A stretch of 8,947 bases of DNA from Rhodospirillales bacterium (GTDB lineage Bacteria; Pseudomonadota; Alphaproteobacteria; Rhodospirillales; 2-02-FULL-58-16), in NCBI GenBank assembly GCA_021775195.1, contig JAJFIG010000225.1:1-8947 (forward strand), given 5' to 3'. Under the pieces are notes generated by a model. That model did not search any database and was not told where the DNA came from. It saw only the letters and a list, made by a program, of their open reading frames with translations. Made by a program: the position numbers and the translations under genes. Of the stretch, positions 1 to 6,660 are shown piece by piece (the first letter of the stretch is position 1; each line of letters begins with the position of its first letter).

Positions 1-62
1 GGGGCACCACCCAAAGAGCATGATCTAGAATTATTACATATTATAGTATGCACGAATTCGGC

Positions 63-87
63 GATAGGCGCCTTGATCCCTATCAAG
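63..87. repeat. overlapping inverted repeats in the intergenic left edge
   Basis: Two inverted repeats share bases. GATAGG (63-68) pairs with CCTATC (79-84), and CTTGAT (72-77) pairs with ATCAAG (82-87) around a CCCT loop. Both cannot form at once. No T-run follows on either strand, so this is not a standard intrinsic terminator. It sits about 90 bp beyond the stop codon of the redoxin-oxygenase gene, in a 173-bp stretch without a convincing gene. That stretch also holds an AT-rich segment at about 28-50. The repeats are short and could be chance. Confidence 0.3.
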
Positions 88-173
88 AAACCGCGCCACG
101 CCCGGACCTTTGGCCCTAGTGGACAAAATCTAACACAGGAACCAGACCCGCCATTCGCCGGTCAAAAACACTA

Positions 174-1220
174 TCAGAACAGGTGCGTTCCCAGAACGAA
201 ACGTTCCCCCGAAGTCAGGGCCGTAACCTCGTGCAGCAAAGTTGCCGACCAAACGACGGCACTCCCCTTGCCACCGCGATAGAGGTGTCCCCCGTACTCG
301 GGGAACCGCAGTTCACCACCATCGAACCCGTCGGCGACGAGGTTCATGGTCATGGTGAAATGGCGGTGCGCCGTCTCGGGTGTCGAATTGTCCCGATGAG
401 GACCGAGAAACCCTCCGTCGGCAGCCAAATACCGGAGAATCTTATACTGCTCGTGCTGGGTAATCTTGTACCGGTACGCCTTGTAGAGTTGCGGAATGAT
501 CCGCCTGATGAACGCCTTGTCGACGATACCATTTATTTCCGGATCCAGAATGTGATGCTGGGTGAGTTTTCCGGCGTCGGTATCGGTTTCAATTTTGTAG
601 TCGGATTTTTCGAGCTTCAAGGCATCTGATCCAAGCGCCTCCCGGCCCCATACGGGCGTCGGACGTTTCCAGGCCTCAATCAGGATATCGCACGCGGTAT
701 CGCTCAGGACGTTGGGGATGATCATGATCGGCGGATGAGGCCCCGACGATACCGGATTGCTCCGATGAGCCAAGGGCCCCGCCCGTTCAAGCACGGATTC
801 AACGTGATCCGACGGGTCTTCCGATCCGGTAGTCCAGGCAATCTGTGCATTGGGATTGACCAGCACCGAGGTAACCGGACACGGCGCCCCAATACCGGCG
901 GCTTTTTCGATTCCGTAGGCGTCAAATACCGCGCCCGGCACGTCCGCCAGGACCCGCAGGGTGTTGGCATCGTCGACCGCTGCCTGAGGGGTATCCATCG
1001 ACTCTCGATTGATGACGAAGACCCGCGCTCCCATTGTTCCGAATTGCTGGCCAAGTGCCCGATATCGGGACACGACCTCGTCGGATGTCTTATTGGCGCC
1101 CTGGGGGCAGAAAACGAGAACAGTGGGATCGCCGGCGATGGTGTCGGCACCCAGAAATACCTCGTTTCCCCATTGATCGACGAGCGTGAACAGCGGTGCA
1201 GGATCGCCGATTTCTAGCAC
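174..1220 (-). CDS. redoxin-like domain fused to 2OG-Fe(II) oxygenase (prolyl 4-hydroxylase type)
   Basis: The product is a 348-residue two-domain protein. Residues about 1-148 resemble the AhpC/TSA redoxin fold: it opens IGDPAPLFTLVD and keeps the strand-helix pattern and a PVTSVLVNP stretch (115-123) where the cis-proline segment belongs. Residues about 163-348 form a prolyl 4-hydroxylase-like double-stranded beta-helix with the iron ligands H275, D277 (GPHRD) and H330 (LLHEV), and R340 (GERFVLG) to bind 2-oxoglutarate. By family, the second domain should hydroxylate a protein or small molecule with Fe(II), O2 and 2-oxoglutarate; the substrate is unknown. In the usual peroxiredoxin alignment the peroxidatic cysteine position falls on S46, and the nearest cysteine, C38 (VFCPQ), aligns with the tyrosine of FYP, so peroxidase activity is doubtful. 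There is no signal peptide, so it should be cytosolic. The start is GTG: no start codon lies between it and the in-frame TAG 17 codons upstream. Its ribosome binding site is poor. The gene looks less GC-rich than its neighbours. Confidence 0.85.
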   Translation of the reverse strand: MLEIGDPAPLFTLVDQWGNEVFLGADTIAGDPTVLVFCPQGANKTSDEVVSRYRALGQQFGTMGARVFVINRESMDTPQAAVDDANTLRVLADVPGAVFDAYGIEKAAGIGAPCPVTSVLVNPNAQIAWTTGSEDPSDHVESVLERAGPLAHRSNPVSSGPHPPIMIIPNVLSDTACDILIEAWKRPTPVWGREALGSDALKLEKSDYKIETDTDAGKLTQHHILDPEINGIVDKAFIRRIIPQLYKAYRYKITQHEQYKILRYLAADGGFLGPHRDNSTPETAHRHFTMTMNLVADGFDGGELRFPEYGGHLYRGGKGSAVVWSATLLHEVTALTSGERFVLGTHLF

Positions 1221-1330
1221 GACAGCCGCCCGGTTGGCCTGGTTTGCCGGCCACCATCGCCGACGGGCCTATTGCCCGCGGCGGGTTTGTTTCGCGTCAC
1301 CAAGATGTCCCCCCGTTCTCTGGTCCCCCA

Positions 1331-1382
1331 ATGACGGCTTGGCGCGCCTCCCCGGCCAAGCGGTTCGCCGTCAAGCCATCAT
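1331..1382. repeat. nested inverted repeat upstream of the redoxin-oxygenase gene
   Basis: ATGACGGCTTG (1331-1341) is matched by CAAGCCATCAT (1372-1382) with one mismatch in 11. Within it a shorter perfect pair, GCTTGGC (1337-1343) and GCCAAGC (1355-1361), competes for the same left arm. It lies in the 266-bp gap between tRNA-His and the redoxin-oxygenase gene, so it would be in that gene's upstream region. It could be an operator, an RNA structure or chance. I found no convincing sigma-70 promoter in this gap. Confidence 0.3.
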
Positions 1383-1437
1383 CAGACCATCATAACGGGT
1401 CGTCACTGGAGACGAAATCGGAAATACCCTTCGTCGT

Positions 1438-1462
1438 CGCCGCCCGCCGCTGCGGGGCGGCG
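1438..1462 (-). terminator. GC-rich hairpin downstream of tRNA-His
   Basis: CGCCGCCC (1438-1445) and GGGCGGCG (1455-1462) form a perfect 8-bp stem with a 9-nt loop. On the minus strand it begins 24 nt past the tRNA-His CCA end, which is itself followed directly by six T residues. No T-run follows the hairpin. It may therefore act as a 3'-end stop or stability structure for the tRNA precursor rather than as a standard intrinsic terminator. Confidence 0.3.
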
Positions 1463-1486
1463 AAAGGCGGCAATTCCGGGAAAAAA

Positions 1487-1564
1487 TGGGGTGGCTGATG
1501 GGAATTGAACCCACGACCCCCAGATCCACAATCTGGTGCTCGAACCGACTGAGCTACAGCCACC
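1487..1564 (-). tRNA. tRNA-His (anticodon GTG)
   Basis: The minus strand folds as a complete tRNA. The acceptor stem is GTGGCTG with CAGCCAC, plus the extra 5' G (G-1, at 1564) opposite C73 (1490), which marks histidine tRNAs. The D arm is GCTC...GAGC. The anticodon stem CCAGA/TCTGG carries the loop TTGTGGA, so the anticodon is GTG. The T arm is GTGGG-TTCAATT-CCCAT. The CCA end is encoded (1487-1489). The T loop reads TTCAATT rather than the more common TTCGAAT or TTCAAAT. The gene lies between the stop codon of the aminotransferase gene and the redoxin-oxygenase gene, all on one strand. Confidence 0.97.
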
Positions 1565-1571
1565 GTCGGGG

Positions 1572-1607
1572 GGTCCCTTGTGTAGTCCCAAGGTCCCGGC
1601 CCGTCAA
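1572..1607 (-). promoter_or_regulatory. probable sigma-70 promoter of tRNA-His
   Basis: On the minus strand TTGACG (1602-1607) is followed, 17 bp later, by TACACA (1579-1584). The -35 box is nearly ideal and the spacing is optimal; the -10 box is weak, as is common in alphaproteobacteria. Predicted initiation near 1572 leaves a leader of only about 8 nt before the tRNA. The bases after the -10 box are GC-rich, as in promoters of stable RNAs under stringent control; that regulation is an inference. The -35 box lies 9 bp beyond the stop codon of the aminotransferase gene, so the two transcription units are packed tightly. Confidence 0.55.
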
Positions 1608-1616
1608 GCGGCACCA

Positions 1617-2780
1617 CTAGCTGCTCGCGAAATGGCGGCGCAGGCGCTCCGCGGCCTCGTCCAGCAGCGCGTCCTGCTTGGCGAAACAGAAGCGGGCAAA
1701 GTCGGCGACCGGGCTTTCCTGGTAGAAGGCTCCGACCGGCACCGCCGTGACCCCGGCCTCGGTCGTAATGTGGCGGCAAAAGTCGGCGTCATCGCCGTCG
1801 AACCCGACGGAGCGGAAGTCCACGGTGATGAAATAGGTGCCCTCGGCGGGCAGCACCCGGAACCCGGCCGCCGCCAGGCCGGCGGCGAAGCGGTCCCGTT
1901 TGGCCTGCATGCCCGTCGCCAGGCCCTGGAAATAGGCATCACCCAGTCCAAGGCCGTAGGCCACCGCCTTTTGCAGGTTGGGCGGCGTCGTGAAGACCGC
2001 GAACTGATGGGCCTTCGAGATCGGCGTCAGCAGGGCCGGAACGGCGGTGATGTACCCGACCTTCCAGCCGGTCATGGAAAAGGTCTTGCCCGCCGACCCG
2101 ATACGCAATACCCGCTCGCGCATGCCCGGCAGGGTCATCAGTGGAATATGGGCTTGCCCGTCGAAGACGATGTGCTCGTAGACCTCGTCACAAATGGCAT
2201 AGGCATCAAAATCCTCGAGCAACCGCGCGATGAAGGCCAGGTCTTCGCGCTTGAACACCTTGGCTGCCGGATTGTGCGGGGAGTTCAGCAGGATAAGCTT
2301 GGTTTTCTGGGAGAACGCCGCCGCCAGATCGCGGCGGGACAAGGCCCAATCGGGCGGTTCCAGGCGCACCAGCTTGGGGATTCCGCCGGCGCGCCGGACC
2401 ATGGGCAGGTAGGAATCGTAAAGAGGCTCGATCAGGACCACTTCATCGCCGGGTTCGATCAGCCCCAACAGGCTGGCGGCAAGAGCCTCCGTCGCCCCCG
2501 ACGTCACCATGACCTCGGTCCGCCAATCGACCTCGAGGCCGTAGAACCGGTGGTTATGGTCGGCGACCGCCCGACGCAGCTCCTCGATCCCCATCATCGG
2601 AGGATACTGGTTGGGCCCCTCGAGCAAAGCCTCGGCGGCCTTCTGGCGCAAATCCTCTGGCCCGTCCTCATCGGGGAACCCCTGCCCCAGGTTTATGGCG
2701 CCGTGTTCGATCGCCAGCCGCGACATGACCTCGAATATGGTCGTGCCGTAACCGGACAACAGGGTGTTCGCTGGTTTCAA
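1617..2780 (-). CDS. PLP-dependent class I/II aminotransferase, DapC/YbdL-like
   Basis: The 387-residue protein is a fold-type I aminotransferase of normal family length. Visible features are the N-terminal INLGQGFPDEDGPEDL stretch (29-44), SGATEA (94-99), NSPHNP with cofactor-contacting N170, CDEVYEH with D198 and Y201, the Schiff-base lysine K232 in SAGKTFSMTGW, and R363 (FARFCFAK) for the substrate carboxylate. The opening TTIFEVMSRLA and the NQYPPMMG stretch are typical of proteins annotated as N-succinyldiaminopimelate aminotransferase (DapC) or methionine/kynurenine aminotransferase (YbdL type). Sequence alone does not settle the substrate. The start appears to be TTG (2778-2780), with GAGG six bases upstream; no ATG is in frame before residue 19. 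The TTG overlaps the TGA of a 16-codon ORF. The gene follows the membrane protein gene after 54 bp and is probably co-transcribed with it. The product should be cytosolic. Confidence 0.93.
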   Translation of the reverse strand: MKPANTLLSGYGTTIFEVMSRLAIEHGAINLGQGFPDEDGPEDLRQKAAEALLEGPNQYPPMMGIEELRRAVADHNHRFYGLEVDWRTEVMVTSGATEALAASLLGLIEPGDEVVLIEPLYDSYLPMVRRAGGIPKLVRLEPPDWALSRRDLAAAFSQKTKLILLNSPHNPAAKVFKREDLAFIARLLEDFDAYAICDEVYEHIVFDGQAHIPLMTLPGMRERVLRIGSAGKTFSMTGWKVGYITAVPALLTPISKAHQFAVFTTPPNLQKAVAYGLGLGDAYFQGLATGMQAKRDRFAAGLAAAGFRVLPAEGTYFITVDFRSVGFDGDDADFCRHITTEAGVTAVPVGAFYQESPVADFARFCFAKQDALLDEAAERLRRHFASS

Positions 2781-2827
2781 GCTCGGCCTCGTTGTTCTGG
2801 AACCTGGAGGAGTCGTTCTTCTAGCAT
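2777..2827 (-). CDS. possible 16-codon leader ORF coupled to the aminotransferase
   Basis: On the minus strand an ATG at 2827 opens a short ORF reading MLEERLLQVPEQRGRA. Its TGA (2777-2779) overlaps the TTG start of the aminotransferase as TTGA. The GGAGG at the end of the preceding membrane protein gene lies about 12 nt before this ATG, longer than ideal. If it is translated, the terminating ribosome would be placed on the weak TTG start, giving translational coupling. It shows no attenuator-type codon run. It may be a chance ORF; no homology is claimed. Confidence 0.25.
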   Translation of the reverse strand: MLEERLLQVPEQRGRA

Positions 2828-2834
2828 AGCCTTA

Positions 2835-3197
2835 TTAGTCCTCCGTGAACCCCTCGTACACCCAGCGGAGCCCCCAAAAACCGAAGAGGATGCCGGCAAC
2901 CGCCAATATCGTCAGGATGAAGATCGTCTTCCCCTCGCCCATCCCGTCCACGTAATGGCGCCAGCGGTAGCGCCCCGACACCCGCTCGCGGCACAAACGT
3001 GTCATGAAGGCGAGAGGCTCCGACGTGCACTCCCGGGCGGTGTCCTCGGCGATGGCCCGCCCCATTTCAGATTCCGGGTCGGGCGCCACATAGGGCTCGC
3101 TGGCGACCAGATAGATCAGGCCGAAGATGGCCGCAACCGCCACGAACGCCACCATGCCCAGGCGCTCGAAGCCGACCTTCATCCCGTTTGGCGCCAT
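2835..3197 (-). CDS. small two-helix membrane protein, unrecognised
   Basis: I do not recognise this 120-residue protein. It has two hydrophobic segments, about 14-32 (MVAFVAVAAIFGLIYLVA) and about 91-109 (TIFILTILAVAGILFGFWG). The loop between them, about 33-88, is polar and holds two cysteines, C57 and C69. Basic residues K7 and R12 precede the first helix and R111 follows the second, which favours both ends inside and the loop in the periplasm; the two cysteines could then form a disulfide. The chosen ATG at 3197 has AGGA eight bases upstream; the longer frame to 3311 lacks support. It is divergent from the second aminotransferase (134 bp between the starts) and lies 54 bp before the first, so it may be the lead gene of a small operon. 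Its coding strand ends GGAGGAC-TAA, placing a Shine-Dalgarno-like sequence at the 3' end. Confidence 0.75.
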   Translation of the reverse strand: MAPNGMKVGFERLGMVAFVAVAAIFGLIYLVASEPYVAPDPESEMGRAIAEDTARECTSEPLAFMTRLCRERVSGRYRWRHYVDGMGEGKTIFILTILAVAGILFGFWGLRWVYEGFTED

Positions 3198-3331
3198 TGG
3201 TGATATCCTGGCTAAATCCCGAATACGTGGCGGTCGCCGGTCTTGTCTTGCCCGGCAGCAGCGTTGCTCTTTTCCCCGCCCTGTACCATAACCTAATCCG
3301 TTGCCACACATCGATCCAAGGAGGATGCGTC

Positions 3332-4504
3332 ATGGTGCAGATGGCTGCCGCCATGTCCAGGCTTGGCACGGAATCGGCGTTCGAGGTCCTGGCCCGGGCC
3401 AAGGCCCTGGAGGACCAGGGCCGCGATATCATCAACCTGGGCATCGGCCAACCCGATTTCTCGACTCCGGACAACATCGTCGAAGCCGCCGTCAAGGCGT
3501 TGCGCGACGGCCACCACGGGTATACGCCGGCGGGCGGTATCTTGCCCTTGCGCCAGGCCGTCGCCGCCGACATAGCCGAATTCCGCGGCGTCACGGTCGA
3601 CCCCGACCACGTGGTCGTCGTTCCCGGCGGCAAGGTGACCATGTTCTTCGCCATCCTCATGTTCGGCGAACCGGGTGCCGAGATCGTTTATCCCAATCCC
3701 GGTTTCCCGATTTACGAGTCGGCCATCGACTTCACCGGGGCGACCGCCGTCCCCATGCCGCTGCATGAGGACTCCGGGTTTTCGTTCAGCGCCGCCGAGG
3801 TCCTCGAGCGCCTGACTCCGGCGACCCGTCTCCTCATTCTCAACAGCCCCGCCAACCCCACCGGGGGCGTCGTGCCCCGCGACGAGATGGACCGTCTGGT
3901 CGAGGGCCTGGAATCCCATCCCGGGGTCGCCATCCTCAGCGACGAGATATACAGCCGCATGCTTTACGACGGCCGCCAGCACGTCAGTCTTCTGGAGTAC
4001 GAGTCCATTCGAGACCGGGTCATTCTGCTTGATGGCTGGAGCAAGACCTATGCCATGACCGGCTGGCGTCTCGGTTACGCGGTTTGGCCGGCCGCCCTGG
4101 TGGACCCGGTAACACGGCTGGCCATCAACTGCCATTCCTGCGTCAACGCCGCCGCCCAGCACGCCGGGATCGAGGCATTGACGGGTCCCCAGGATGCGGT
4201 CGGGAGGATGGTTGCCGCCTTCGACGAGCGCCGTGCCGTCATCGTCGAGGAACTGAACGCCATCCCGGGCTTCCGCTGCATCGAGCCGGGCGGCGCTTTT
4301 TATGCCTTTCCCAACATTTCCGGCACCAACATCGATGCCCGCCAGTTGCAGGACAAGCTGTTGAACGAGGCCGGCGTCGCCACCGTCGCCGGCACCAGTT
4401 TCGGCCGCTACGGCGAAGGGTACCTTCGGTTCTCCTATGCTAACAGTGTCGAGAACATCCGCACCGCCGCCCAACGGATTCGCGACTGCCTGGGAAACGG
4501 GTAA
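3332..4504 (+). CDS. PLP-dependent aminotransferase, aspartate aminotransferase superfamily
   Basis: The 390-residue protein is a second fold-type I aminotransferase. It shows INLGIGQPDF (34-43), GYTPAGGILPLR (63-74), NSPANPTGG with N175, SDEIYSR with D204 and Y207, the cofactor lysine K238 in GWSKTYAMTGWRLGY, and R366 (LRFSYA) for the substrate carboxylate. These fit class I aminotransferases of the aspartate or aromatic type; the second substrate cannot be read from sequence. The start is the ATG at 3332, seven bases after a near-perfect AAGGAGG (3318-3324); the longer frame from 3188 overlaps the divergent gene's 5' end and lacks such a site. It shares motif layout with the aminotransferase at 1617-2780 but is clearly a different subgroup, not a recent duplicate. 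It is probably monocistronic, with hairpins following the stop codon. Confidence 0.93.
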   Translation: MVQMAAAMSRLGTESAFEVLARAKALEDQGRDIINLGIGQPDFSTPDNIVEAAVKALRDGHHGYTPAGGILPLRQAVAADIAEFRGVTVDPDHVVVVPGGKVTMFFAILMFGEPGAEIVYPNPGFPIYESAIDFTGATAVPMPLHEDSGFSFSAAEVLERLTPATRLLILNSPANPTGGVVPRDEMDRLVEGLESHPGVAILSDEIYSRMLYDGRQHVSLLEYESIRDRVILLDGWSKTYAMTGWRLGYAVWPAALVDPVTRLAINCHSCVNAAAQHAGIEALTGPQDAVGRMVAAFDERRAVIVEELNAIPGFRCIEPGGAFYAFPNISGTNIDARQLQDKLLNEAGVATVAGTSFGRYGEGYLRFSYANSVENIRTAAQRIRDCLGNG

Positions 4505-4517
4505 GATTGGTCGAATT

Positions 4518-4533
4518 TTAGGCACATGCCTAA
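4518..4533. promoter_or_regulatory. inverted repeat, candidate upstream activator site for glnB
   Basis: TTAGGCA (4518-4524) and TGCCTAA (4527-4533) form a perfect 7-bp inverted repeat around a 2-bp centre. A third half-site-like copy, TTAGGCG, follows at 4537-4543, 19 bp from the first. The centre lies about 130 bp before the predicted glnB start site, a normal distance for an enhancer that serves a sigma-54 promoter. It does not match the enterobacterial NtrC consensus (TGCACY...GGTGCA), so the regulator is unknown. It could instead belong to the 3' end of the aminotransferase transcript. Confidence 0.35.
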
Positions 4534-4540
4534 TTATTAG

Positions 4541-4563
4541 GCGTGGATGTGGCCACGCGTTTT
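4541..4563 (+). terminator. possible terminator of the second aminotransferase gene
   Basis: GCGTGG (4541-4546) and CCACGC (4553-4558) form a 6-bp stem with a 6-nt loop, followed by G and four T residues. It lies 37 bp past the stop codon. A second, bulged hairpin, CCA-AC-AAAC with GTTTTGG, follows at about 4574-4594 with TTTTT at 4598-4602 close behind. Either could end transcription; both are weaker than the one after glnA. Confidence 0.4.
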
Positions 4564-4628
4564 CCGCCGGCTGCCAACAAACGGCTGGTTTTGGGCCTTT
4601 TTCCCCGTTTTCCCTGTAGCCGCGGAAT

Positions 4629-4644
4629 TGGCATGAATCCTGCT
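4629..4644 (+). promoter_or_regulatory. sigma-54 (RpoN) promoter of glnBA
   Basis: TGGCATGAATCCTGCT matches the sigma-54 consensus TGGCACG-N4-TTGCW at all but two fixed positions. The invariant GG (4630-4631) and GC (4642-4643) have the required 10 bases between them. Initiation would be near 4655, giving a leader of about 112 nt before glnB. Sigma-54 control with NtrC is known for glnBA operons such as that of Azospirillum, which supports the assignment by context. A second, sigma-70 promoter may exist but I cannot point to one. Confidence 0.75.
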
Positions 4645-4682
4645 TAGTTCAGGGTGTATTCGACGGATCGCGGCAACCTTGA

Positions 4683-5105
<423 letters not shown>

Positions 5106-5171
5106 CCGTCCCCCCGCAGTCGAACTTTCATTTTTTCATATTGTAGTCTCCAGGGAGAAGGAACCCCGAAC

Positions 5172-6593
5172 ATGTCATTGAATTGCAAATCGCCCGAAGA
5201 TGTCCTCAAGACGATCAAGGACAACGAAACAAGGTTCGTCGACCTCCGGTTCACCGACCCCCGCGGCAAATGGCAGCACCTGACCATGACCTCGGAGTTC
5301 ATCGACGATGCCTCCTTCGACGACGGCATCATGTTCGACGGCTCGTCGATCGCCGGCTGGAAGGCCATCAATGAATCCGACATGACCCTGATCCCCGACG
5401 CCACGTCCGCCGTGATGGATCCCTTTTCGGCTCAGTCCCAGATGATCCTGTTTTGCGATATTTATGAGCCGTCGACGGGCCAGCCCTATTCCCGCGACCC
5501 GCGCTCGGCGGCAAGAAAGGCCGAGGCCTACCTGAGCTCGACGGGTATCGGCGACATCTCTTACTTCGGGTCCGAAGCCGAGTTCTTCGTCTTCGACGAC
5601 GTCCGCTTCGACGTCTCCATGAACCACTGTTTCTACGAGTTCGAATCCGAGGAGGGCCCGTATGTCAGCGGCAAGATCCTCCCCGAGGGCAACATCGGGC
5701 ACCGGCCGCCGGTCAAGGGCGGTTACTTCCCCGTCCCGCCCGTGGACTCCACCCCCGACCTACGCGCCGAGATGGTGACCGTGATGCAGGAAATGGGCCT
5801 GAAGATGGACAAGCACCACCACGAGGTGGCGCCCAGCCAGTCGGAGTTGGGCATGGTCTTCGACACCCTGCTGCGCGCCGCCGACAACCTGCAGATCTAT
5901 AAGTACTGCGTCCACATGGTGGCCCACACCTACGGCAAGACCGCGACCTTCATGCCCAAGCCCGTCGTCGGCGACAACGGCTCGGGTATGCACGTGCACC
6001 AGTCGATCTGGAACGGAGGCAAGCCGACCTTCGCCGGCTCGGGCTACGCCGACCTCTCGGACACGGCGCTCTATTACATCGGCGGCATCGTCAAGCACGC
6101 CCGCGCGGTGAACGCCTTCACCAACCCCAGCACCAACAGCTACAAGCGTCTGATCCCGGGTTTCGAAGCCCCGGTGCTGCTCGCCTATTCGGCTCGCAAC
6201 CGCTCGGCGTCATGCCGCATTCCGTTCGCCACCAGCCCCAACGGCAAGCGCGTCGAGGTCCGCTTCCCCGACGCCACGGCCAATCCCTATCTCGGATTTG
6301 CCGCCATGCTCATGGCCGGCATCGACGGTATTCAGAACAAGATCCATCCCGGCGACGCCATGGACAAGAACCTCTATGACCTGCCGCCCGAGGAACTCGC
6401 CGACGTCCCCACCGTCTGCGGCTCCCTGCGCCAGGCCATGGAAGCCCTGGACGCAGACCGCGATTACCTCAAGAAGGGCGACGTGTTCACCGACGACCTC
6501 ATTGACGGATACATGGAGCTCAAGTGGGAGGAAATCTACAACTTCGAGCACACACCCCACCCGGTGGAATGGCAGATGTACTACTCGGCCTGA
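5172..6593 (+). CDS. glnA: glutamine synthetase, type I
   Basis: The 473-residue product makes glutamine from glutamate, ammonia and ATP as a cytosolic dodecamer; the length is close to the usual 468-470. Visible features are [15 protein letters not shown] (22-36), DGSSIAGW (56-63), metal ligands in [10 protein letters not shown] (E135, E137), the ATP-site stretch [16 protein letters not shown] (263-278), the glutamate-site region [13 protein letters not shown] (318-330), NRSASCRIP (343-351) with the active-site arginine R349, and Y402 in [10 protein letters not shown]402 is the residue adenylylated by GlnE, placing this in the regulated GSI-beta group. AAGGA lies 10 bases before the ATG. It is the second gene of glnBA; the AT-rich 66-bp gap might hold a further promoter, but none is clear. 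A strong terminator follows 22 bp after the stop. Confidence 0.98.
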   Translation: MSLNCKSPEDVLKTIKDNETRFVDLRFTDPRGKWQHLTMTSEFIDDASFDDGIMFDGSSIAGWKAINESDMTLIPDATSAVMDPFSAQSQMILFCDIYEPSTGQPYSRDPRSAARKAEAYLSSTGIGDISYFGSEAEFFVFDDVRFDVSMNHCFYEFESEEGPYVSGKILPEGNIGHRPPVKGGYFPVPPVDSTPDLRAEMVTVMQEMGLKMDKHHHEVAPSQSELGMVFDTLLRAADNLQIYKYCVHMVAHTYGKTATFMPKPVVGDNGSGMHVHQSIWNGGKPTFAGSGYADLSDTALYYIGGIVKHARAVNAFTNPSTNSYKRLIPGFEAPVLLAYSARNRSASCRIPFATSPNGKRVEVRFPDATANPYLGFAAMLMAGIDGIQNKIHPGDAMDKNLYDLPPEELADVPTVCGSLRQAMEALDADRDYLKKGDVFTDDLIDGYMELKWEEIYNFEHTPHPVEWQMYYSA

Positions 6594-6615
6594 CGACCGC
6601 CACCGCCAAAACACG

Positions 6616-6642
6616 AAGGGCCGCCCCTGGGGGGCGGCCCTT
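6616..6642 (+). terminator. intrinsic terminator of glnBA
   Basis: GGGCCGCCCC (6618-6627) and GGGGCGGCCC (6631-6640) form a perfect 10-bp stem around TGG, extended by AA/TT on the outside, then TTTTGTTGTTT. This is a strong rho-independent terminator 22 bp past glnA. On the minus strand the same hairpin is followed by TTCGTGTTTT, so it may also stop transcripts of the converging CoA-transferase gene, which ends at 6661. Confidence 0.93.
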
Positions 6643-6660
6643 TTGTTGTTTCAGGTCATC

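Noticed and set aside
145..163. Hairpin GACC-C-GC / GC-C-GGTC past the redoxin-oxygenase stop, as a terminator
   Set aside because: The stem has a central mismatch, and the A/T run is on the wrong side for the minus-strand gene (it precedes the hairpin), so it fits neither direction as an intrinsic terminator.
73..282. 69-codon plus-strand ORF at the left edge
   Set aside because: No ribosome binding site or family resemblance, and its 3' third overlaps the redoxin-oxygenase gene in antisense.
1536..3203. Long plus-strand reading frame of 555 codons
   Set aside because: It is antisense to the aminotransferase with clear catalytic motifs, crosses the tRNA-His gene, and its translation has the Arg/Gly/Pro-rich look of a shadow frame in GC-rich DNA.
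3198..3311. N-terminal extension of the membrane protein to 158 residues
   Set aside because: The extra 38 residues are Arg/Gly/Cys-rich and unlike a membrane protein N-terminus; the ATG at 3197 has AGGA at a proper distance and the extension would cover the divergent promoter region.
3293..4525. Long minus-strand frame of 410 codons opposite the second aminotransferase
   Set aside because: It mirrors the codon pattern of the real gene, has no recognisable domain, and the plus-strand gene has a full motif set and a near-perfect ribosome binding site.
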